From contig NZ_HG964458.1 in the NCBI RefSeq assembly GCF_000612725.1, forward strand, positions 124,001 to 188,000: a stretch of DNA of 64,000 bases, given 5' to 3'. The notes below the pieces were generated by a model. The model was not told where the DNA came from, did not search any database, and saw only the letters and a program-made list of their open reading frames with translations. This document shows positions 50,723 to 58,527 of this stretch, one piece after another. The stretch comes from Mycolicibacterium austroafricanum (GTDB lineage Bacteria > Actinomycetota > Actinomycetes > Mycobacteriales > Mycobacteriaceae). Position numbers and translations under genes: made by a program. Position 1 is the first letter of the stretch; the number at the start of each line of letters is the position of its first letter.

Positions 50723-51229
50723 TCAGAAGTCCCACGAGTACGGGCCCGTGTTCGCGCGCAGGTCTCCGGCGCCGTTGCCCTGGACGAACCGCACCCTGAC
50801 GTAGACCTCGTCGGTGCCGTCGTCCTCGTCGAGTTGCGATCGCGGCACGCTGATCTCGCGGAGGAACCTGATACCGAACGGCGAGGCCGTCATCCAGCCG
50901 CCGGGCGGGCCCGGCATGCCGATGTATCCGTGTGGCGACCCGATCATGGGGTCGTTCTCACCGGGGTCATCGGCGTAGACGATGTAGTCCATCCCCCCAC
51001 CGGGTCCGAGATGGTTGACCCTGTCGTGCGCGTCGCCCTCACTCATCGGGAACGTCCCCTGGATCTTGAGGACGTAGTTCGCCGGGTTGGCCGGGTCGAC
51101 GACCACACTCGACAGGTGCACCCCAGGGCTCTGCTGTGGCGCCGCCTGCGCCGGACCGACGCCGGCGGCCAGCCCGAGGGCAACCATGACCGCGGTCGTG
51201 GCTCCGGCTTTTGATCCGATGTTCTTCAT
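50723..51229 (-). CDS. Secreted protein, mycobacterial hypothetical
   Basis: A 168-residue exported protein with a signal peptide to about residue 30 (GVGPAQA) and a beta-rich domain including SVVVDPANPANYVLKIQGTF, MDYIVYADDPGENDPMIGSP and VRVRFVQGNGAGDL. Start ATG 51229 has AAAGGA eight bases upstream; ATG 51238 is too close to that site. It is probably co-transcribed with the following small secreted gene and the PGRS gene upstream. Function unknown. Confidence 0.72.
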   Translation of the reverse strand: MKNIGSKAGATTAVMVALGLAAGVGPAQAAPQQSPGVHLSSVVVDPANPANYVLKIQGTFPMSEGDAHDRVNHLGPGGGMDYIVYADDPGENDPMIGSPHGYIGMPGPPGGWMTASPFGIRFLREISVPRSQLDEDDGTDEVYVRVRFVQGNGAGDLRANTGPYSWDF

Positions 51230-51294
51230 GGTGTTCATTCCTTTCTGGTGATCCGGGGCCGCCGGAACGGCCGGCCCCGTTGTCTCGCTTCGCA

Positions 51295-52929
51295 CTAACC
51301 GTCGGCGCCATCGCGGCCGTTGCTGCCGTCGACGGTCTTCCCGTCGCCGCCCGCCCCGCCGCGGCCCCCTCGGCCGCCCGGACCGGCGTTGCCGCCGTCA
51401 CCGCCGCCTCCGCCATAGCCGTTGCCTGTGGTGGAGCCCCCGGCCCCACCGTCGCCACCTGTGCCGCCGTTGCCTCCGCGACCGCCCACCCCGCCGTCGC
51501 CACCGTCTCCACCTATGCCGTCGTTGGAGTTGGACACCGCGCCGCCGCCATTTCCGCCGCTCCCGCCAGAGGAGCCGGCACCGCCCGCACCGCCGTCACC
51601 GCCACCACCGCCGTTGGCCGTGCTCGACGTGCTCTGGCCGGAACCCCCGGCCCCACCTGAGCCGCCGCGGCCGGCCAGGCCGCCACCTGTTCCGCCGTCG
51701 CCGCCGTAGCCGCCGGCGCCGAGGCCGCTGTTGGAGGTGCCTATTCCGCCATTCCCGCCCCGGCCGCCGACCCCGATGACATCGACGTCCCCGCCGTCTC
51801 CACCGTTGCCGCCCACGGCGGTCTTCTGGCCCACGGCGTTTCCGCCGTTGCCGCCCATCCCGGCCCCGCCCACCCCGCGGCCATCACCGCCGTCACCGCC
51901 GTCGCCGGCGTAGGCGCCGTAGTCACTGCCTGCGCCGCCACCTGCGCCGCCGTCGCCTGCCCGGCCGGCCGGAGAGGCATCGCCGCCGGCGCCGCCGCGG
52001 CCGCCGTAGGCGACGCCGCCGCTGGAGTTGCCGCCGCCGCCGGTACCGCCGCCGCCTGCCTTGCCGAAAATCCCTGCGCTGCCGCCGGTTCCACCCACTC
52101 CGCCGTAGGAGGTTCCTGTCGCGATGCCCGCGCCCCCCGCGCCGCCCGTGCCACCGTTGCCGAGCAGGAGACCACCGCGTCCACCCTTGCCGCCCGCTCC
52201 GCCGGCGGCGCCGCCCACACCGGTGTTGTTGTAGTCCGTGCCGCCGGTTCCACCGGCGCCTCCGGTGCCGAACAGCCCTGCGTTGCCGCCGGTTCCGCCC
52301 ACTTGCCCGCGCAGCCCCATGCCTCCCCGGCCGCCGTCGCCGAACAGTCCCGCGTTGCCTCCGGCCCCGCCGTTGGCCCCGGCACCTCCGTTGCCGAACA
52401 GGATCCCGCCGTTGCCTCCGCGGCAGGCAGCCCCGACACAGTTGGACGTGGCATCCACACCGTTGCCGATCAGCAGGCCGCCGGGTCCGATCAGGCCGAG
52501 GAACGCCCCGGTAGGGGTGAACAGCCCGGAACTCGACGGACCGACCTCGGTCCGTGTGTCCGTGTGGTTCCGCCGAACCGACACGGGGCCGGTCGGTTCG
52601 CCGCCCCCGTCGGCGGCAACCGATCGTGTGCGCTCGGGACGGTGCGGGCGGCTTCCTGCTTGGACCGGCCCGAGCGCAAGTCCGTCGAAGATGGGGTGCG
52701 GGTCGACTGGGTGCAGCACCCGACCCGGACTGGTGTCCGCACCGACAGCCACCGTCCGAGGTGCGCCGGTCGCCGCAGTCCGGGGGCTCTGCCGAGCGGG
52801 CACGGATGTCGCCGTCGTGCTCGCAGAGAGCGGCTTATGCTCTGGGACAGAATGGGTTTCGCTCGAGGGGGCGGTTCCGAACGCGGTGAGCACACCTGCG
52901 GTCAGGGCCATTGTCATCATGGTGTTCAT
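51295..52929 (-). CDS. PGRS-repeat protein without PE domain, putative exported
   Basis: A 544-residue protein. Residues 1-25 resemble a Sec signal peptide (MALTAGVLTAFG). Residues 26-150 are a low-complexity Thr/Pro/Arg region, then a bridging segment with PGGLLIGNGVDATSNC, like the linker of PE_PGRS proteins, and from about residue 165 to the end a Gly-Gly-Ala/Gly-Gly-Asn repeat region of the PGRS type (GGNGGILFGNGGAG). No PE domain precedes it. The ATG 52929 is 7 bases after the DUF4242 stop with an AGGAG inside the end of that gene. Function unknown. Confidence 0.8.
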   Translation of the reverse strand: MNTMMTMALTAGVLTAFGTAPSSETHSVPEHKPLSASTTATSVPARQSPRTAATGAPRTVAVGADTSPGRVLHPVDPHPIFDGLALGPVQAGSRPHRPERTRSVAADGGGEPTGPVSVRRNHTDTRTEVGPSSSGLFTPTGAFLGLIGPGGLLIGNGVDATSNCVGAACRGGNGGILFGNGGAGANGGAGGNAGLFGDGGRGGMGLRGQVGGTGGNAGLFGTGGAGGTGGTDYNNTGVGGAAGGAGGKGGRGGLLLGNGGTGGAGGAGIATGTSYGGVGGTGGSAGIFGKAGGGGTGGGGNSSGGVAYGGRGGAGGDASPAGRAGDGGAGGGAGSDYGAYAGDGGDGGDGRGVGGAGMGGNGGNAVGQKTAVGGNGGDGGDVDVIGVGGRGGNGGIGTSNSGLGAGGYGGDGGTGGGLAGRGGSGGAGGSGQSTSSTANGGGGGDGGAGGAGSSGGSGGNGGGAVSNSNDGIGGDGGDGGVGGRGGNGGTGGDGGAGGSTTGNGYGGGGGDGGNAGPGGRGGRGGAGGDGKTVDGSNGRDGADG

Positions 52930-52936
52930 CCGGTTG

Positions 52937-53221
52937 TCACTCCTGCGCATCGGGTGGTGTTTGCGGCCGGATCTCGTTGGTGATCAGGCACACCGCGTTC
53001 GCCGGCAGTCCGCCACGCCGAGAGTGTTCGCGGATCACACCTTCGTCGTCGGCCTCGTGGACGCAGTAGATCTTGTCGGCGGCGACGTAGCTGTTCACCC
53101 ATCGGTACGGCACGCCGAGTGAGGCTGCCGCAGTGTTGGACCTGTTCGAGATCTCTTTCAGTTCAGCGTCGGTCAGTTGGCCGGCGCCGGGCATCTCCCG
53201 CTCGATGATGAATCGCTTCAC
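52937..53221 (-). CDS. DUF4242 domain protein
   Basis: A 94-residue DUF4242 protein starting MKRFIIEREMPGAGQLTDAE with a central VNSYVAADKIYCVHEADDE, the family core; relatives are described as nickel-binding or ferredoxin-like barrels. Stop codon lies 7 bases before the PGRS start, so both are coupled. First gene of the operon divergent from the LuxR gene. Confidence 0.85.
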   Translation of the reverse strand: MKRFIIEREMPGAGQLTDAELKEISNRSNTAAASLGVPYRWVNSYVAADKIYCVHEADDEGVIREHSRRGGLPANAVCLITNEIRPQTPPDAQE

Positions 53222-53416
53222 GGCATTCGGCTCCTATCGGGTGTCACGGCCCGCCCGGCTTGATGGACCGGGTCCACGCTCGACGATCTGCCTGCCGCAG
53301 ACATCGGCACCCGATGCCCATGTTCACGCTGCCCGGGTCGCTGCCTATGCGTGGGGATTCCTACCTGGAGTGGCGTTTCCGCTGGTGAGATGCGGTGCCC
53401 TCGGTATTATTCGTTC

Positions 53417-55999
53417 GTGGTGTTCGCAGAGCGCGAGCAAGAGCTTGGAGTGCTCGCGGCGCGTTCTGCGGACGCGCGGGCGGGCCGTGGCGGGATGGTG
53501 ATCGTCTCCGGCGAATCCGGCGTCGGCAAGACGTCGTTCGTCGAGACCTTTCTGGAGTGCCGGGCCGACGGGTCCAGGGTGTTGTGGGGGATGTGCGACC
53601 CGCTGTCCACGCCCCGTCCGTTGGGTCCCATCCACGACTTGGCCGGTCACTTCGGCGAGACAACCCAGCGATCGTTGCTCGGAAGCGATCACCCGCACGA
53701 GACCTTCGCCGCGGTCTTCGAGGAACTCAGGAAAGTACCGTCAGTCCTTGTCATCGACGACCTGCACTGGGCAGACCAGGCCGTCGTCGATCTGCTCCGA
53801 TTCGTACTTCGCCGAATTCGGCACACGCATTCCCTCGTGATCGGCACGGTCCGCGACGACGACATCGGTATCAGTCACCCGATGCGGGCACTGCTCGGTG
53901 ACGTCGCCCGCTCGACCTCGGCGACGTCGCTGGAGCTACCGCCTCTGAGCCTCGGGGCGGTTACCAAGCTCGTCGGCGCTCGTCCCATCGATCCCGTTGG
54001 GCTGCACCGCATCACGGGCGGCAACGCCTTCTTCGTCGTCGAGATGCTCGACCACGCCGGCAGTGACCTGCCCACCACGGTCCGGGACGCGATCCTGTCG
54101 CGCACTGTGGATCTCGGGGTTGACGAGTGGGATGTGCTGTATCTGCTGGCGTGTGCGCCGGGGTCGATTCCGGACTATCTCCTCGCCGATCTCGGTGTGT
54201 CCGTGTCGGCACTGCGCACCCTGGCCGACGCGAAGCTCATCCGGCAGACCGGCCGGGGCGTCACATTCCGTCACGACCTGTGCCGACTCGCGGTGGCGAG
54301 TGTGATTCCGCCGGGCGCCGAAGTTGCGGTGCACCGTCGGATGATCGCCGCATATGACCAAGCGCCACAACAGGATCCATCCGTTATCACCCATCATGCG
54401 TTGGGCGCGGGGGACCGCGCGAGAATCGTGCGTGCCGCATCCGAGGCGGGACCCGCCGCGGCACGGGCGGGCGCCCATATCGAGGCTACGGAGTTCTACC
54501 AGATCGCCCTCACCCGAGGCGGTGCGTTGCCGCAGCCCACCGAGGCGGAGCTGTGCGAACGCCTCGCCAACGAGTACTACCTGACCGACCGACTGGACTC
54601 GGCAATCGCGGCTCGGCGCCGGGCGCTGCGCCTTCGCGAGCAACTCCGTGAGCCCGTCGCGATTGCCGAGAACCACCACGCACTGGCCCTGTACGAGTCC
54701 TACAACGCCGACCTTCCCGCGGCAGAACACCATGCCGCACAAGCAGTGAGCGCCCTCGACGGCCAGGTGGACCAACGAGACCGGCAGCAACTCGTCACAC
54801 TCGGGAACGCACTCGCGACCCAGGCGTACTTCGCACTCTCGGCGGCCGACCTCGCACGTGCCGAGACGCTGCTGACCAAGGCCCGACGGTGCGACGGCGG
54901 CGATCCCGTACTCGACGTCCGACTGAGGATCATCGAGGGCTACCGCGGCGGGCTCGCGGGAGAGGACGGCGCGCACGACGGCATTCTGTCGAGCATCGGG
55001 TCTGCGAGCGATCTGCACGCGGACGATCTCTATGCGTACGGCTGCTCCATCCTGGCGTTCATCGACATCGAACAGCGACGCCACGCGAATACGGCAGAGC
55101 TGCTGGACATCAGCGTTCCGGTGAGCGTCGAACGCGATGTGCCGTTCACCCGGTCCTGGCTGCTGGCGATGCGCGCCCGACTCGCTCTGCTCGTCGGCGA
55201 TTGGGACGACGCCGCCACCGATGCAGGAACGGTGCTCGCCAGTCCGGGCGGACGGTTGGTCAGCACCTGGCCGCTCGTCGTTCGGACACTCATCTCGCTC
55301 CGACGCGAGGGTACGGCCGAGGACGGCATCGACGAGGCGTGGGACGTCTTTCGTCGATTCGGCGAACACTACCTTTTGTTTCCCGCGGCGGCGATCGCCG
55401 AGCGGGTGTGGCTGACAGGTCGGCATGACGACCGTCTCGACGAGTGCCGCGCACTCATCGACAGCTGCCCCGTCGGGGGTATCGACATGGCGATCGGTGA
55501 TCTCGCGGTCTGGCTGCACCGGCTGGACGGCAGCGTGGGCACGGACCGGGCGGTGGGGCCCCATCGGCTGTTGCTCGACGGCGACTACGCGGCGGCGGCC
55601 GAGGAGTTTCACCGGCTGTCGATGCCCTACGAGGCTGCGCTCGCCTTTGTCGATTCCGGCGACCCCGTTCTGATCCGCCGCGGCCTCGACGGGCTCGACA
55701 ACCTCGGCGCTGCTGCAGTCGCGGCCAAGGTGCGCCGCGCGTTGCGATCGGGCGGAGCGACCGCCGTGCCCGCCCGACGCCGCGCGTCCACCCTCGCCAA
55801 TCCCGCGGGCCTGACAGCCAGACAGATCGAGGTGTTGCAGCTCATCGGTGACGGCATGACCAACGCTGAACTGGCCGGACACCTCTACCTCTCGGTGCGT
55901 ACCGTCGACCACCACGTCGCCGCAATTCTCGGCAAGCTGGGCGCCACGGGCCGGCGTGACGCCGTGCGCAAAGGGCGCGAACTGGGCCTCCTGCCGTGA
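53417..55999 (+). CDS. LuxR family ATP-dependent (LAL-type) transcriptional regulator
   Basis: An 860-residue regulator. An ATPase (AAA/STAND-like) domain at the N-terminus has the Walker A SGESGVGKTSF and Walker B LVIDDLHWAD. The middle (about 330-780) is Ala/Leu/Arg-rich helical repeats, likely TPR-like. A C-terminal LuxR helix-turn-helix (LTARQIEVLQLIGDGMTNAE, then YLSVRTVDHHVAAIL) binds DNA. The start is GTG 53417 or 53420. A TATTAT at 53405-53410 lies 6 bases before the start, so a leaderless transcript is possible. Divergent from the DUF4242-PGRS operon, which it may control. Confidence 0.9.
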   Translation: MVFAEREQELGVLAARSADARAGRGGMVIVSGESGVGKTSFVETFLECRADGSRVLWGMCDPLSTPRPLGPIHDLAGHFGETTQRSLLGSDHPHETFAAVFEELRKVPSVLVIDDLHWADQAVVDLLRFVLRRIRHTHSLVIGTVRDDDIGISHPMRALLGDVARSTSATSLELPPLSLGAVTKLVGARPIDPVGLHRITGGNAFFVVEMLDHAGSDLPTTVRDAILSRTVDLGVDEWDVLYLLACAPGSIPDYLLADLGVSVSALRTLADAKLIRQTGRGVTFRHDLCRLAVASVIPPGAEVAVHRRMIAAYDQAPQQDPSVITHHALGAGDRARIVRAASEAGPAAARAGAHIEATEFYQIALTRGGALPQPTEAELCERLANEYYLTDRLDSAIAARRRALRLREQLREPVAIAENHHALALYESYNADLPAAEHHAAQAVSALDGQVDQRDRQQLVTLGNALATQAYFALSAADLARAETLLTKARRCDGGDPVLDVRLRIIEGYRGGLAGEDGAHDGILSSIGSASDLHADDLYAYGCSILAFIDIEQRRHANTAELLDISVPVSVERDVPFTRSWLLAMRARLALLVGDWDDAATDAGTVLASPGGRLVSTWPLVVRTLISLRREGTAEDGIDEAWDVFRRFGEHYLLFPAAAIAERVWLTGRHDDRLDECRALIDSCPVGGIDMAIGDLAVWLHRLDGSVGTDRAVGPHRLLLDGDYAAAAEEFHRLSMPYEAALAFVDSGDPVLIRRGLDGLDNLGAAAVAAKVRRALRSGGATAVPARRRASTLANPAGLTARQIEVLQLIGDGMTNAELAGHLYLSVRTVDHHVAAILGKLGATGRRDAVRKGRELGLLP

Positions 56000-56055
56000 G
56001 ATCGGCAGCCATGGCAACGGATTAAAACCGCAGCGCAGGAGGTTATACGAGCGCC

Positions 56056-56520
56056 ATGACACAGCGATACAACAAGAATCCCGCGGCAGTGGACGCGCTG
56101 TCGCCCGAGCAGTACCACGTCACTCAGCGCAACGGCACCGAGCGGCCCTTCACCGGCGAGTACTGGGACAACCACGAGCCCGGCCTCTACGTCGACGTGG
56201 TCTCCGGCGAGCCGCTGTTCGCGTCGGTGGACAAGTTCGACAGCGGGTCGGGATGGCCGAGTTTCACCCGGCCGATCGAGAAGGAGAACGTGCTCGAGAA
56301 GCGGGACTTCTCCCATCTGATGATCCGCACGGAGGTGCGCTCCGCGCACGGCGACAGCCACCTGGGGCACGTCTTCAACGACGGGCCGCGGGACCGCGGC
56401 GGACTGCGCTACTGCATCAACTCCGCGGCGCTGCGTTTCATCCACCTCGACGACCTCGAGGCACAGGGATACGCGCAGTACCGTGGATTATTCGAAGCGA
56501 CCGACAAGGAGCAGGCGTGA
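56056..56520 (+). CDS. msrB: Peptide-methionine (R)-S-oxide reductase
   Basis: Reduces methionine-(R)-sulfoxide in proteins. The 154-residue protein has KFDSGSGWPSF, the substrate pocket, and the active-site Cys in GGLRYCINSAALRFI. The two Cys-Xaa-Xaa-Cys pairs that bind zinc in many MsrBs are absent. The ATG is preceded by AGGAGG at 13 bases. Overlaps msrA by 4 bases (GTGA). Confidence 0.93.
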   Translation: MTQRYNKNPAAVDALSPEQYHVTQRNGTERPFTGEYWDNHEPGLYVDVVSGEPLFASVDKFDSGSGWPSFTRPIEKENVLEKRDFSHLMIRTEVRSAHGDSHLGHVFNDGPRDRGGLRYCINSAALRFIHLDDLEAQGYAQYRGLFEATDKEQA

Positions 56521-57026
56521 GCGACTACAAGCGAGCCGTACTGGCGGGTGGATGCTTCTGGGGTATGCAGGATCTGATCCGCAAGCAGCCCGGCGTCGTG
56601 TCCACGCGGGTGGGCTACACCGGCGGGCAGAACGACCACCCGACCTACCGCAACCATCCAGGCCACGCCGAGGCGATCGAGATCGTCTACGACCCGGCGC
56701 AGACCGACTACCGGGCGCTGCTGGAGTTCTTCTTCCAGATTCACGACCCCACGACGAAGAACCGCCAGGGCAACGACGTCGGCACCAGCTACCGGTCGGA
56801 GATCTTCTACGTCGACGACGAGCAGCGCCGGATCGCGCTGGACACCATCGCCGACGTGGACGCGTCAGGCCTGTGGCCCGGCAAGGTGGTCACGGAAGTC
56901 AGCCCGGCGCCGGAGTTCTGGGAGGCCGAACCCGAGCACCAGGACTATCTGGAGCGCTACCCCAGCGGCTACACCTGCCACTTCCCGCGGCCCGGCTGGA
57001 AGCTGCCTAAGCGCGCCGAAGTGTGA
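56517..57026 (+). CDS. msrA: Peptide-methionine (S)-S-oxide reductase
   Basis: Reduces methionine-(S)-sulfoxide. The 169-residue protein has the catalytic GGCFWGMQDL near residue 12, the substrate-binding NHPGHAEAIEIVYDP and YRSEIFYVDDEQ. Start GTG 56517 overlapping msrB. Together the pair repairs both sulfoxide isomers. Its last 20 bases overlap the convergent membrane-protein gene. Confidence 0.95.
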   Translation: MSDYKRAVLAGGCFWGMQDLIRKQPGVVSTRVGYTGGQNDHPTYRNHPGHAEAIEIVYDPAQTDYRALLEFFFQIHDPTTKNRQGNDVGTSYRSEIFYVDDEQRRIALDTIADVDASGLWPGKVVTEVSPAPEFWEAEPEHQDYLERYPSGYTCHFPRPGWKLPKRAEV

Positions 57027-57375
57027 TCGCAGCTCCCACGCTGTAGACCACGGTGGCGATCGGGATGCTCAACCACAGCGCGGGCGCCCCGAGGGCAATT
57101 TCGGCTGCGATCGTCAGCCCCTCGCTGACGATCGCAGTCGCGGTCATCAGGACGTACATGCCGTCGGGATCGCCGAACCGTGAGTGCGCGCCGGCGCGGG
57201 CAAAGCGCAGGACAGACCCCAATGTCAGCGCCGCCGGCCCTGCCGCCGCCGCGATGATCCACGGAGGTACAGCGCCACCATCGGAGAACTCACCGTTGAA
57301 GAACACCGCGTAACACACCGCGGTGGCCACGACACTGACGAACCATCCCAACAGGATTCGGCGGGTGACGGTCAT
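57007..57375 (-). CDS. Small four-helix membrane protein, possible immunity protein
   Basis: A 122-residue integral membrane protein with helices near residues 8-27, 38-57, 74-95 and 99-118. It starts 4 bases after the stop of the WXG/glycine-zipper gene and on the same strand. No family is recognised. The tight link to a putative pore-type protein suggests a membrane immunity role, by analogy with known small membrane immunity proteins of LXG/type VII toxins; direct evidence is lacking. The frame overlaps the msrA 3' end by 20 bases. Confidence 0.6.
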   Translation of the reverse strand: MTVTRRILLGWFVSVVATAVCYAVFFNGEFSDGGAVPPWIIAAAAGPAALTLGSVLRFARAGAHSRFGDPDGMYVLMTATAIVSEGLTIAAEIALGAPALWLSIPIATVVYSVGAAITLRRA

Positions 57376-57379
57376 GCGG

Positions 57380-58177
57380 CTACAGGCAATCCCACGCCGA
57401 CGTGACCGCGGTTCGCGCGGGCCCCGAGATCATCGCGCCGCCGGCTGCTCCTCCGACAAAGCCGGCGACCGAACCCCCCAGCACCCCGAGTGGTCCACCC
57501 AGGACACCCAGCACGGCTCCGCGCAACGCACCGAGGGCGCCGCCCACGAAGACACCCTGCACCATGTTCTCCCCGATGTCGTCCTTGAAATTGTCCGAGA
57601 AGCACTGGCCGAACGACTGCCCGTCGCCGCCGGTGGCGATCGGCGCGATGACCGGTCCCTCGCCGAAGTTCAACGCGTCGAAGCCCGCTGTGACGCTGTC
57701 TAATTCAGCGGCGACCGCGTGATCTACCGCCGCCAGCTGAGCCGCCCCGGTCCGCACGCTGATTCCGAGCAGTACCGCGTCGGTGCGCCGCAGCGCGGCG
57801 CCCATGCGGCTCGAGACGGTCAGGTCTTCAGCGATGTCGAAACCCATCGCGTCCGTCGCCGCGATTACCGTCAACGCCTCGTGTTTGGCCGCCTCGATGG
57901 CGGATCCGCCGTCGACGGCGGTCCGTGCCGCCGTGCGTAACCGATCGACCAGTATCCGCACACCCTCGCGGTCCTTGTCGGCTCGTGCCTGGGCGGCGCG
58001 TTGGGCGTCACCTTCCCAGTGCGTGCCGTTGGGACTTCGAACGCCGTCCGCGATGAGCCCGAAGCTGGATTCCCATCGCTCGGCGGTGGCGGTCCACCTA
58101 CGGGCGGCCCCGTCGAGGTGAGCTGTCTCCCAGCTCTCGATCTGCGACAGGGTCGGAAGGCCGTGCGCCACGCTCAT
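57380..58177 (-). CDS. WXG-like type VII protein with C-terminal glycine zipper
   Basis: A 265-residue protein. Residues 1-170 are helical, resembling WXG100/ESX-like folds, with a Trp-Glu-Gly turn (HWEGDAQ) at 54-56 between the first two helices. Residues about 208-252 form a Gly-rich hydrophobic segment with GxxxG repeats, the kind of glycine zipper found in membrane-inserting toxins. Cys192 and Cys264 may pair. Start ATG 58177 overlaps the EspC-like stop. A role as a secreted pore-type effector or toxin is inferred. Confidence 0.65.
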   Translation of the reverse strand: MSVAHGLPTLSQIESWETAHLDGAARRWTATAERWESSFGLIADGVRSPNGTHWEGDAQRAAQARADKDREGVRILVDRLRTAARTAVDGGSAIEAAKHEALTVIAATDAMGFDIAEDLTVSSRMGAALRRTDAVLLGISVRTGAAQLAAVDHAVAAELDSVTAGFDALNFGEGPVIAPIATGGDGQSFGQCFSDNFKDDIGENMVQGVFVGGALGALRGAVLGVLGGPLGVLGGSVAGFVGGAAGGAMISGPARTAVTSAWDCL

Positions 58178-58467
58178 CGGTCCGTCGACCCCATGGCCTT
58201 CGTGATGGGCACCGCCGATGCCTGATCACGGTTGCGATAGTCCGCCGCGGCCGTAGCCAACGCCTGTGACATCTCCTCCGCGCGTGCCGCCAACGCGGAG
58301 GCGGCGGCTGCGATCCTGTCGTCGGCCGCGGCGACGACCGACCCGCTCGCCTGACACGCCGGTCCCGGGTCCGCGTCCACCAGTGACGCGCGCAACACGG
58401 CCGCCGCGAAGGAACACGACGATGCGAAGGCCGACAGACCCGCCGGGTCCACGCGCAACGTCGTCAT
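58174..58467 (-). CDS. EspC-like ESX secretion-associated protein (DUF2580)
   Basis: A 97-residue helical protein with the DUF2580/WXG-partner layout: two Ala-rich helices separated by a short turn and the C-terminal export-type motif YxxxD (YRNRD, residues 77-81). Starts at ATG 58467, coupled by ATGA to the WXG/glycine-zipper gene. It probably pairs with that protein for type VII secretion, in the same way as EspC with EspA. Confidence 0.75.
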   Translation of the reverse strand: MTTLRVDPAGLSAFASSCSFAAAVLRASLVDADPGPACQASGSVVAAADDRIAAAASALAARAEEMSQALATAAADYRNRDQASAVPITKAMGSTDR

Positions 58468-58527
58468 CTGGCCAGCCTAAAACGCCGACGGGACCCTTCG
58501 GCGCACCAATCTGCGCACCTGCCAAGA

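Noticed and set aside
53936..56062. A 708-codon frame antisense to the LuxR regulator
   Set aside because: Its composition is that of an antisense shadow, while the opposite strand encodes Walker motifs and a LuxR helix-turn-helix.
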